From: Torymus aiolomorphi | Taxonomy: Eukaryota; Arthropoda; Insecta; Hymenoptera; Torymidae | Direction: 5' to 3' | NCBI GenBank assembly: GCA_036365515.1 | Contig: CM070876.1 | Coordinates: 40,987,195-41,051,194 of the forward strand | Length of the DNA stretch: 64,000 nucleotides | Shown here: piece after piece, positions 55,611 to 64,000 of the stretch | Layout of the letters: each line of letters begins with the position of its first letter | Position numbering within the stretch: position 1 is the stretch's first letter | The notes under the pieces: model-generated | What the model was told of the DNA's origin: nothing | Databases searched by the model: none | Seen by the model: only the letters and a program-made list of their open reading frames with translations | Position numbers and translations under genes: made by a program

Positions 55611-56598
55611 GATGGATGACTTAGAGACTAACTGTTTACAAATTTTAAAAGAAAACCACGATGATTAACCGTTATTAGACGATACTATTATGTGTATCAT
55701 CAAGAAACATATAGATATAGTGATAAACACGTTTAATTCTTATAACGAAAAGATACAATTTACCTATGAACGAGAATTAGATAATAAAATTAATTTTTTA
55801 GACATTCTCCTGATACGACAAGATAATATGATTATTACAGATTGGTACAATAAACCTATTTCATCTGGTAGACTAATTAATTACAACTCTTATCATTCAC
55901 CACAACAAAAGATAAATATTGTTTATAATGTAGTCGATAGAGCAGTTACATTATCAAACCCAGAATTTCACACAAAAAATTTAAATATAGTTTTCAAATT
56001 ATTTCAAAATAATAATTATCCATACAAATTCATTAAACGATATGTTCACAAAAGATTGATCAAAATTAAATATAAACAGAATCATAAGGACAAGTTTGTA
56101 CATAACACATCTGTCTCTCATATTTCGTTACCGTTTAACGAACAATTTGAAAAAATAGCAACAATACTTAAATCTTACAGTTTTCGGATCTTACCAATAG
56201 TCAAAAAGAGTTTTAATTCTGTGATAAAATTAGGTAAAGACGTTACTGAAACTAAACGCACGCTTAAGACTAGAATTACCGAACATCGAAATAATAATAA
56301 TCCAAATGCAGTGGTTACGAAACACAAAACTAATTTTCAACATGATTTTGACTGGGATAATGCGAAAATTTTAGATTATGAATCTAATTATAAGAAACGA
56401 TTATTGTCAGAAATGTTACACATCAAATGTAATATTAACAAGATAAACAAGAAAGAAGACATTACATTTTTAAATGCTTTGTATTTTCCTTTATTGAGGT
56501 TTTTAAACTGCTCATATGTATTTCGAGTTTTTACTTTATATGTAACTGTGTCGTGTTTACAAACTTATGTACCAATACTTTGTCATTTTAGACTATAA
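55611..56598 (+). pseudogene. PLE family 5: RT C-terminal half and damaged endonuclease
   Basis: It starts VMDDLETNCLQILKENHDD, then a TAA (55667-55669) just before LDDTIMCIIKKHIDIVINTF: the catalytic YxDD region has lost its Tyr-Val and contains a stop. Thumb motifs INFLDILLI and DWYNKPISSGRLINYNS are kept. In the endonuclease, FNSVIKLGKDVTE runs straight into TKRTLKTRITEHRN, so the zinc cysteines and the GIY and YIG strands (about 35-40 codons) are deleted in frame. The tail LDYESNYKKRLLSEMLHI is intact. It could neither copy nor nick. Confidence 0.85.
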
Positions 56599-56756
56599 AT
56601 AGTGCGTGACTTTGTTATATTCGCTTACTTTGACAATTAGTGTATTATGTAACACAAGATATTAACAAGGTATGAATTGTGGTTATTAACGTGTTGTGAA
56701 AGTTTAAATTATTTATTATTATAATTTTTGTAATTTATCTTTTTTAATAAAACAGC

Positions 56757-56788
56757 CTGAAGAGGTTGGCAAACCGAGCCAACGAAAC
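56757..56788 (+). ncRNA. Hammerhead ribozyme core, PLE family 5 (outer)
   Basis: CTGAAGA, GTTGGC/GCCAAC stem II around AAACCGA, GAAAC, then GTTGC-TACAT-GTAAC as a possible stem III. The best-formed copy in the window. Confidence 0.62.
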
Positions 56789-58100
56789 GTTGCTACATGT
56801 AACTTGTAATCTAAGGGTTGATATCATTTTTATTGCTTCCGTCAGATCGACCAATAATCACATTTAATATAATAATATAATTTAATATAATAATATACAT
56901 TTAATATAATGGTGAACCACCAATTGAAAGGGATATTTGTATTTATTATAAATCTGGAGGAGCCATTAGAATTCCTACCATAAGGAAACATGTTGACCTA
57001 TGGCTTATCCTTTATTATACCCTCATGGTGGATTTGGGTGGATACCTAATATGAAATCTAATATAAAAAATTCTTATATATCAGCATTACATTTTTATTC
57101 GTATAAACTTTCTATTAGAGATGAATTTAGCCCTTTTTTTACATTGCGGTATATTAACTCAACATTATTAACTGAACAGTACGTCGTTGATGCGTGGGTT
57201 AAAGTTAAATCCTCACAATTTATTATACAAAAAAAAAAAACAAGACATATTAAGAAGAGAATACTACATTATAATACATTAATAACTTATTGTACAATAA
57301 ATAATATAAATACTATTAGTTACTTATACAGGAATCGCTGCAAATTTACTACATAATGGTAGAACAGTTCATAAAATATTTAAATTATCTTTAAATATAA
57401 ATAATAGTACAACATGTAATATTAAGCCGAATTGCAAAGATGGTAACAATATGATGGTAACAAAATGAGAGCATGTGAAGCTGTTGATCGGATGTTGAAA
57501 GATATTTGTAATAACGATTTACATTTCGGAGGTAAAGTTATTATGGTTTCTGGAGATTCTAGACAAACGTTACCTGTCATAAGACATGGTAATAGTTCAA
57601 ATAGTAGAGAATGGTGTACAAAATAGCAACTCATGGAAACAATTCAAATGTATGACTTTAAAAAAAAACAAACGTATTCAAGATAATTATAAGAATATAA
57701 AAAAATGGTTTTTAGATATTGGTGATGGAAAGTTTTCTTCTACATTTGAAAATGAACACGAAGTACTTAAGCTTTCCAAAGAAATTCTTTTAAATGGTAA
57801 TTTAAAGGAATAAATTTACGGAAATGAAATGATTTCTTGTGAAAATTCGGTATTGAATGAAAGTATAATTTTAGCTCCTAAAAATGCAGATGTTAGTGAA
57901 TTAAATAAGAAAATTTTACGAAAAATTAATGGACCCACTAATGAATATTTAGACGTAGATTCTGCTGAAAATGAAAAAAATGAAAATTTAAATTAAATCT
58001 TACCTTTAGAGTTTCTAAATTCTTTATCACCTAATGAATTACTACCACATAAGTTACAATTAAAAATTGGTGCTGTTATAATGTTATTAAGAAATCTTAA

Positions 58101-58303
58101 GGTGATGCGATACTGACACTATTACCCAAAATTTGGTTCCCGTTTTTCTCATTCAATTTTTAATTTTAAGAAAAAAACTCTTTGATACGTTGTAGTTCTT
58201 TATTAAACTTAAAACGTGTCAAAGAGTTTTTTTCAAAAAGTTTAAAATTGAAGGAGAAAAACGGGAACCGATAATTGAGTAATAGCGTGGGTATCACATC
58301 ACC
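58101..58303. mobile_element. 203-bp hairpin MITE with TTAA duplication
   Basis: Ends GGTGATGCGATAC and the reverse complement of GTATCACATCACC, flanked by TTAA (58097-58100, 58304-58307). Nearly palindromic (AAAAACTCTTTGATACGT pairs with ACGTGTCAAAGAGTTTTTT). It splits a conserved Helitron helicase motif, and the helicase frame continues across it. TTAA suggests piggyBac mobilisation. Confidence 0.82.
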
Positions 58304-58690
58304 TTAACGTAAATCAAGGACTATGCAGTGATACCAGATTCATTGTAAAAGATTTGAAAGAGTGTACTATATTAGCTAAAATACGTGGTAGTAAGGCTGG
58401 AACCAGTGTCTTGATACTGAGAATTTTTTCACATAAAAGAAGAGAATTTCCAGTAAGACTTGCTTATGCAATGACTATTAATAAAGCCCAAGGCTAATCA
58501 TTTAAAAAAGTTGGGGTTTACTTACTCAATCCTCTATATAGCCATGGTCAACTATATGTATTTAAAGAAGACGCTAATGGTAGTAGTGATAAATAAATGT
58601 TGATTGCAGTTAATGGCCAAGGTTACTACCAAAATTTTGTTGTAAGAGATGGTAAAAAATAAAACAACAAATTTATTTCACATTCAGAAC

Positions 58691-58732
58691 GTTTCGGACA
58701 TCTTTTTTTATTTAATGAATGTCCCTCTTCAG
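58691..58732 (-). ncRNA. Hammerhead ribozyme core, PLE family 6 (left)
   Basis: Minus strand: CTGAAGA, stem II GGGACAT/ATGTCC around a 17-nt A/T-rich loop, GAAAC. Confidence 0.55.
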
Positions 58733-59469
58733 GTAACTAATACACAAAAAATAGATACAATTTTATAAATATAAAAACAGTTATGAATAAATAAATTAAG
58801 ACAACACGTAAGAACAATTAACGGATAACACTTACAACGTCTGTTTTTAATGTAGTGCGGAGAGCTGTCCGTTTGTCACAGTAATATTTAATCAGAAAAT
58901 CTCGTATATATACTAATAATTTTGAGTGTGTGTCACAATATATGTATATACGTGTAACAATATATGTGTAGTTCAATGACGTAGGTAAATGATTTAGGTG
59001 GGGCGCAGCCCACTCCGGCGAGTTCAAACGCAAAGGAGAGGTATCAGGGAAACATATTAATGTAGAAGTATAGCTTAGAAGCGCGTTGCTCTTAGATGGC
59101 TATAAGAAGTGACTATATATAACTACGGTATATGTTTTCCTGATATCCGCTCAACCAACGCCTTTACCATACTAAGAAGGAGATAAAAATTCAAAATTAC
59201 TTATCATCACACTATATTCTTTAGGAAGTTTATTTTAAATTGTTTATTTATAAAGTTCTTTTGTGTGTGTATATATAATGCTTCGGAAAATAGTCTTTTA
59301 TCTTTATTAATTTCTTGGTCTACTATATTAACGTTATCAAAGTTTATAGTATGGTTATTATCTATCCTGTGTATATGTAAAGATGAATTTTTATCTTCTT
59401 CGATGTAATTTTTGCGGTGTTCCTTGATTCTTACGCCAAGACGTCTACAAGTTTGACCAACGTACGACA

Positions 59470-60912
59470 TGTTGGAGCGAAAATGAGTTTTTTTTGTAGC
59501 GTGCTGTGGTGGTGCTCCACATGCAGTGTGAGTGTGCGTCAGTGTGTGTGTTGGGGATGTGTGTGTGCGTGTGTGTGAACAGGAACGCGGGCGACATGCG
59601 GATGTGAAGCGAATGAGGGGAAGTGTGAGGCGCGGAAGGGAGGCGAATTGATGTGTGCAACGGACTGCGGCGGGGCGAAAAAAGTTTTTCTTTGACTCGA
59701 GTAGTCAAGGACCGGTAGAGGGCGAGTTGAGTTCAAGGCACGAGTCGAGCGGCAGTTGTTTTTTTTTTTAATCACTGGACAACCAGTGTGTTCCTCGGAG
59801 CTGTGTCTTTTGCTGCATGAGTTGGCTGGCATTGGCGAATCCCGTTCCTTTTTTTACCCCAAGGCTTGCTGGATCGTCGATCACCAGGTACGTTATCCTT
59901 CGCGTGAACGTGCTGGCGAAACAAATTCGCTCCCAGATGTCTTGTCGCCCCACAAGGCGAATCTTACGGCGATATGGTTCGCGTCCTCTGCCAGGCTCAC
60001 TATTCGTGCGACATGAGTGAGTCTTGGTAAGGCGGCCATCGTCCTTGCACCGCATTTATCACTCGTGCGACACGAGCGGGATGAATCTTACGGCGACATG
60101 GTTCGCCTCCTCTGCCAAGCTCACTATTCGTGCGACACAGATGGGTTTTGGTAAGGCGGCCATCGTCCTTGCACCGCATTCATCACTCGTGCGACACGAG
60201 CGGGATGAATCTTACAGCGACATGGTTCGCGTCCTCTGCCAAGCTCACTATTCGTACGACACAGGTGGGTCTTGGTAAGGCAGCCATCGTCCTTGCACCG
60301 CATTCATCACTCGTGCGACACGAGCAGGACGAATCCTCCGAAAACATGGCTCGTGTCCTCTGCTGAACCCACTACTCGTGCCACACGAGCCGGTTTACAA
60401 GACGGCCATTTTTGTTGCACCACATTCGTAATTCGTGCGACACGAGCCTCGGTAACGAGAGGTGACACGCTTCCACTAGCCTCCATGCGGGTGAGCACCG
60501 AATAGCACGATGATGGCAAGTTGTTTTATGCCACAAGTCTCACCGGCGTGTTAGTTTAGAGTTTGTTTTTGTACTCGCATGGACTTCAGGGTTCGGCATT
60601 TGTGCGTTGGCGATGAGATTTTCGTGCATCTCGTATGCCTCATTTTCGACTTGTTTGTGACCGGGCGCGACAAAATCCAAGTTGTAACCCCAGAATTTCC
60701 ACTGTAACGTCAGGAACAATAAAGGATAGAATTTTGCTTATCACTGCAGTTATTGAAATTGTATTGTTTTCCTAGCCCAATCAACGCGGTTTTTCCATAG
60801 TTTGAAATTGAATCGCGCGCGCGTAGAGGTTAGGTAGGAAAGTATGAGAAAGCGTGAAATTAATTATTATTTGAATTACATAGGTTTTCTGAAGCTTGTG
60901 GCCACGTCAACA
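59470..60912 (+). mobile_element. Solo LTR with 124-bp internal repeats
   Basis: Starts TGTTGGAGCG and ends CGTCAACA (TGTTG/CAACA ends). CGAC is present on both sides (59465-59468, 60913-60916), and the PLE frame resumes across it. 1,443 bp, GC-richer than its surroundings, with an AATAAA at ~60719. No internal region, so the LTR retrotransposon class is unresolved (4- to 5-bp duplications fit Gypsy or BEL). Confidence 0.78.
59955..60450 (+). repeat. 124-bp tandem repeat, about four copies
   Basis: CTTACGGCGAYATGGTTCGC recurs at 59963, 60087 and 60211, with a diverged copy at 60335; period 124 bp. Each unit has two CTCGTGCGACACGAG-type hairpins. Overlapping frames in all phases are a by-product of the repeat. 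Confidence 0.92.
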
Positions 60913-61699
60913 CGACGAATTACAATTGTTACAATTTATTTTATAAACCACGTTAGATTTCTCTAATTTCACATTTTTGTCTTTGCCTAATACTATAATA
61001 TTATTCATCTTATTCAGTGTAGTGAATATTACATTGTATTTAATCTTTTAAAGAAATTTTTTGCAAAGCCTTCAATTTCTTTAACATATGGTAAACAAAT
61101 AAAGTTTTTATTTTCGTTATTTGAGTTTTGTTGTGTATTTGTGCAATTTCTAATTTTTTTCAGTCGTTTTTTTATATAAAATTCAATAAAATCTATTGGA
61201 TAGTCATTTTTTGTTAAAACATTTTTGATAAATTTTATATTCTTTTTATGAAAGGAAGAATGTGCAAGTTTAATGGCTCTATCTATAAGCGAATAAATGA
61301 TGGCTATTTTATTACTCATCGGATGCTGTGAATTAAAATTTAAATATCTACCAGAAAAAGTGGGTTTTCTATACCAATCGGTTATAATTTTATTTCGTTC
61401 GTTAATAATGATCTTAACATCCAGAAAGCTAATACTGTTATTTTGTAGTTTTTCAACTGTGAATTGTAGATTTTTATCATAATTATTAAACGTGTTTAAT
61501 GTTTCTTCTATGTGATCTTTGTGTATACACAACAATCCGTGTTCTACATATCGAAAATAAAATAGAGGCTTTTTGATTAACTGATTTATACAAAATGTCT
61601 CAAGATCTTCTATAACAATATCAGATAAGACGGGGCTTATCGGGTTGCCCATGGCAGACCCAAAAGTTTGTCGGTAAAATTTATTATTAATTGGAAGTA

Positions 61700-61735
61700 A
61701 TTGTTATTTAGATGATTGGAAGTAATTGTTATTTA
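61700..61735. repeat. Short tandem duplication at the PLE 6 truncation point
   Basis: TTGGAAGTAATTGTTATTTA occurs twice, 26 bp apart, exactly where the reverse transcriptase sequence stops and the terminal repeat begins. Confidence 0.8.
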
Positions 61736-62176
61736 GTATGGTAAAGGCAGAAATTGGTTGAGCGGATATCAGGAAAACATATACCGTAGTTATATATAGT
61801 CACTTCTTATAGCCATCTAAGAGCAACGCGCTTCTAAGCTATACTTTTACATTAATATGTTTCCCTGATACCTCTCCTTTGCGTTTGAACTCGTCGGAGT
61901 GGGCTGCGCCCCACCTAAATCATTTACCTATGTCATTGAACTACACATATATTGTTACACGTATATACATATATTGTGACACACACTCAAAATTATTAGT
62001 ATATATACGAGATTTTCTGATTAAATATTACTGTGACAAACGGACAGCTCTCCGCACTACATTAAAAACAGACGTTGTAAGTGTTATCCGTTAATTGTTC
62101 CTACGTGTTGTCTTAATTTATTTATTCATACGTGTTGTATAAATAAAATTGTATCTATTTTTTGTTTATTAGTTAC

Positions 62177-62218
62177 CTGAAGAGGGACATTCATTAAATA
62201 AAAAAAGATGTCCGAAAC
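62177..62218 (+). ncRNA. Hammerhead ribozyme core, PLE family 6 (right)
   Basis: CTGAAGA, GGGACAT/ATGTCC stem II, GAAAC, inverted relative to the left copy. Confidence 0.55.
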
Positions 62219-62405
62219 GTTGTGAATATGAAATAAATTTGTTGTTTTATTTTTTACCATCTCTTACAACAAAATTTTGGTAGTAACCTTGGCCATTAGC
62301 TGCAATCAACATTTATCAACTATATGTAGCCTTTTCTCGGGTGATGAGCAAAGAAAATTTAAAAATTTTGCTCGCAGAAAAGTCAATAATGAACATAAAA
62401 TAAAT

Positions 62406-63001
62406 AAAAAAATTAACACATAATGAACTTTATACAAAAAATATTGTATATAAAGAAGTGTTGTATTTATACTTCAAATAAAACTATATAGTTTATTTTC
62501 ATGTAAATTGGTAAAATATGATTTTTTAGGAAAGAAAACTGAAAAATCGTTTTAAGATTATTCATAAATAATTTTGAAAGAAATGTTAAGAATATTCAAT
62601 AAAAGAATATTACAATATTTTTATTAATCATTTCTAAAGAAATATTAAGAACCCTGTTGAAACGGCCCTATAGAACCTTATAAAACCGCATAAAATATCT
62701 ACGATTTCAATCAGCCAAAAAAATTCCCATTAAATATTTTATCAGGTTATACGAGGTTCATCATATTTTATATGTATTAATGGGGAAATACAATATAGCA
62801 ATTTCTACAGTACAAACTTACATGGATTTATAAGGAAAATCTCATTAAAAAAGTATAGGTTTCTATAAGTAAATTAATTCATAAGGATAATATAGTATTT
62901 CCTACTAAAACATTTACAATAGTTATTAGTAAAATCCAATTTAACAAAAGAATACCAGCGTAAAAATATTATATGAGATTTAATAAGTTTTTACCATTTG
63001 A
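62406..63001. other. AT-rich DNA, probable Helitron 3' region
   Basis: Follows the Helitron helicase stop. 62490-62600 is similar to the reverse of 53395-53515. No Helitron hairpin with CTRR was found here. No gene. Confidence 0.4.
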
Positions 63002-63274
63002 AATTGTATAACATTATATAACGAAGCCAAATTTGAATTGTTGAAGACAGAAAATACTCTTCAAAAAGAACTAATAAAAAAGCTGCAAGAGAAAAATCAG
63101 CTTCTAAGTGATAAACTTGAGAATTCTAAGATTGATAACAGCTTTAGATCGTATGCTGAGACTGTAAATTTCACCAAACCACAGGCTAAACGTGTACCAA
63201 AAATAATAATTAAAAATAATGGTAAAAACAGAAATGAAAATGTTAACACTAAGAATGCGTCACAAATTGTATAA
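63002..63274 (+). pseudogene. LINE ORF1-like fragment
   Basis: About 90 codons: LYNEAKFELLKTENTLQKEL, then KKLQEKNQLLSDKLENSK (a coiled coil), then SYAETVNFTKPQAKRVPKII and an Asn/Lys-rich stretch, ending at TAA. A coiled coil followed by SYAE.. and a basic PKIIIK segment resembles ORF1 proteins of insect CR1/Jockey-group LINEs. No RNA-recognition or zinc-knuckle domain is present, and no upstream start. Confidence 0.5.
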
Positions 63275-63298
63275 CTAAGGAAAAAACCACGTCTATTA

Positions 63299-63952
63299 AG
63301 CTAGCACGGCCACTCTCCAACGCCCTCTCGAAAACTAGTTGTTAATTTGTTGCTAATTTGTTGCTAATTTGTTACGCTAATCCCGATTTTGTTGCTCCAG
63401 CCGTTTCTCAGTTATTCAGGCCCTGCTAGCTTAAGACTTAAGCTAGCACGGCCACAGTTATAACTTTTGAACGACAAAACATTTTTTGACGGGACAGGTG
63501 GCATAATTTGTTACTAATTTGTTGCTTCAATATAGGCTAGGTCCCAAATCTTAAAAATCAAAATGGCGCCTAGTGGCAGTACCCAGCCATCACCCGACTT
63601 ACGTAATTTTTTTAAATCATGAAAAATTCAACAAACTACTGTGGGATATTTTGTTGCTAATTTGTTGCTAATTTTTTACGCTAATCCCGCTTTCGTTGCT
63701 CCAATCGTTACCGAGTTATTCAGGCCCTGCTACCTTAAGACTTAAGCTAGCACGGCCACAGTTATAACTTTTGAACGACAAAACATTTTTTGACGGGACA
63801 GGTGGCATAATTTGTTGCTAATTTGTTGCTTCAATATAGGCTAGGTCCCAAATCTTAAAAATCAAAATGGCGCCTAGTGGCAGTACCCAGCCATCACCCG
63901 ACTTACGTAATTTTTTTAAATCTTGAAAAATTCAACAAACTACTGTGGGATA
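63299..63952 (+). repeat. 304-bp tandem repeat
   Basis: AGCTAGCACGGCCAC begins units at 63299 (short, 142 bp), 63441 and 63745. The two long copies are nearly identical (ACTTTTGAACGACAAAACAT, TTTGTTGCTAATTTGTTGCT). Each unit also has internal TTTGTTGCTAA direct repeats. No coding capacity. Confidence 0.88.
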
Positions 63953-64000
63953 TTGATAGAATGGTGGCTTGTTGGAAGGGAAGAGCAGCAGGAATCAGGA
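63953..64000. other. Window edge, unassigned
   Basis: 48 bases outside the tandem repeat, less AT-rich. Nothing recognised. Confidence 0.4.

Larger units (their letters stand above)
54432..56862. mobile_element. Penelope-like family 5, two divergent partial copies
   Basis: Minus-strand N-terminal part (54432-55178), terminal repeat 55425-55600, then a plus-strand RT/endonuclease part (55611-56598) and an inverted second terminal repeat (56687-56862). The single inner terminal repeat serves both copies, as in family 4 at 38915-39153. Confidence 0.8.
59207..61700 (-). pseudogene. PLE family 6: RT and GIY-YIG endonuclease
   Basis: Minus-strand order: NNKFYRQTFGSAMGNPISPV and LSDIVIEDLE (from ~61700), then FRYVEHGLLCI, where the catalytic YVDD is replaced by YVEH, so the polymerase is dead. 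Then SISFLDVKIIINE, DWYRKPTFSGRYLNF and the thumb, a frame break near 61029, GKDKNVKLEKSNVVYKINC with CNNCN (60915-61000), the LTR insertion, then SYVGQTCRRLGVRIKEHRKN and IVDQEINKDKRLFSEALYIH to a stop at 59207. The endonuclease motifs are intact once the LTR is disregarded. 5'-truncated before reverse transcriptase motif A. Confidence 0.87.
58561..62315 (-). mobile_element. Penelope-like family 6 inserted in the Helitron
   Basis: Flanked by a perfect 13-bp duplication TCAACTATATGTA (58548-58560, 62316-62328). Inverted terminal repeats 58591-59165 and 61735-62312; an extra ~30 bp beyond the left repeat resembles the tail reported next to Penelope terminal repeats. A minus-strand coding remnant lies between. 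A 1.44-kb solo LTR (59470-60912) sits inside the endonuclease. Confidence 0.87.
56908..62405 (+). pseudogene. Helitron Rep-helicase, fragmented and twice interrupted
   Basis: Pieces in order: ERDICIYYKSGGAIRIPTIR with AYPLLYPHGGFGW and YVVDAWVKVKSS (56908-57240, the Helitron_like_N region); GIAANLLHNGRTVHKIFKLS (57333-57420, PIF1 motif Ic); then ACEAVDRMLKDI and FGGKVIMVSGDSRQTLPV (57465-57626, motifs II-III, with GDS for the usual GDF); EILLNGNLKE and a stretch with many stops; then LRNL ... NQGLCSDTRFIVKDL (broken by the MITE at 58101-58303), FPVRLAYAMTINKAQG (motif V) and HGQLYV at 58560. The last piece, VAFSRVMSKENLKILLAEK (motif VI), lies beyond the PLE insertion at 62329-62405. The Rep HUH motif is absent. 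Inactive. Confidence 0.85.

Noticed and set aside
59756..60505. Overlapping frames with SSLHRIHHSCDTSG repeats as a repeat protein
   Set aside because: The 124-bp unit is not a multiple of three, so each frame changes phase between units.

Overview
The window looks like transposon-dense, AT-rich arthropod DNA. It is probably an insect genome, and possibly hymenopteran, judging by the mauritiana-type mariner, the many Penelope-like elements and the long (TC)n and (TG)n tracts. The order is a guess. Only one candidate host exon is visible: a Tyr/Gly/Pro/Ala-rich segment on the minus strand at 1-124, behind a clear splice acceptor. Almost everything else is mobile or repetitive, so the window is best read as a stratigraphy of nested insertions.

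Layout, 1-32 kb. A 2.8-kb Tc1/mariner-superfamily transposon with an apparently intact DD41D transposase and ~500-bp inverted ends lies at 1389-4193, inside a microsatellite/minisatellite array. A ~120-bp satellite (4838-6716, continuing at 17098-17340) is split twice: by a 943-bp foldback made of GAAACGTTTC palindromes, and by a 10.4-kb TTAA-flanked composite (6719-17093). That composite holds a 3'-truncated Gypsy retrotransposon. The Gypsy gag is in turn split by a 4.0-kb CACGGTG-ended DNA transposon with a 4-bp target duplication. Next come Penelope-like (PLE) remnants (17.4-21.6 kb), a GC-rich LTR-like block, Helitron 3' ends, a Harbinger-type MITE, a short PLE (24.8-26.0 kb), and a 3.2-kb inverted-repeat element (27.6-30.8 kb) that contains both a TA-flanked non-autonomous element and a dead mariner.

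Layout, 32-49 kb. Three copies of one PLE family occupy 34.1-42.4 kb. Two of them share a ~1-kb AT-rich 3' flank in inverted orientation, making a palindrome with ~2-kb arms. One copy is split by a 2-kb solo LTR with target duplication ATTT, and inside that LTR a LINE 3' end sits between (TC)n tracts. After a block related to the first transposon's inverted repeat (43.6-44.1 kb), there is a satellite array broken by a 480-bp MITE, then a head-to-head pair of arrays of a 90-bp unit that stay open as a 30-residue protein repeat (46.9-47.8 kb).

Layout, 49-64 kb. A CACTG-ended element carrying a tRNA-like segment interrupts another repeat. A further PLE family (54.4-56.9 kb) follows. A Helitron helicase gene (56.9-62.4 kb) is then broken by a TTAA MITE and by a PLE with a perfect 13-bp target duplication; that PLE is itself broken by a 1.44-kb solo LTR. 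The window ends with a LINE ORF1 fragment and 304-bp tandem repeats.

The most coherent biological thread is the PLEs. Six families carry a CTGANGA / stem II / GAAAC motif in their terminal repeats, matching the hammerhead ribozyme core reported for PLEs; four are intact at core level. In two families a single terminal repeat sits between divergently oriented partial elements. Few elements here look able to move by themselves; the best candidate is the DD41D transposon at 1389-4193.
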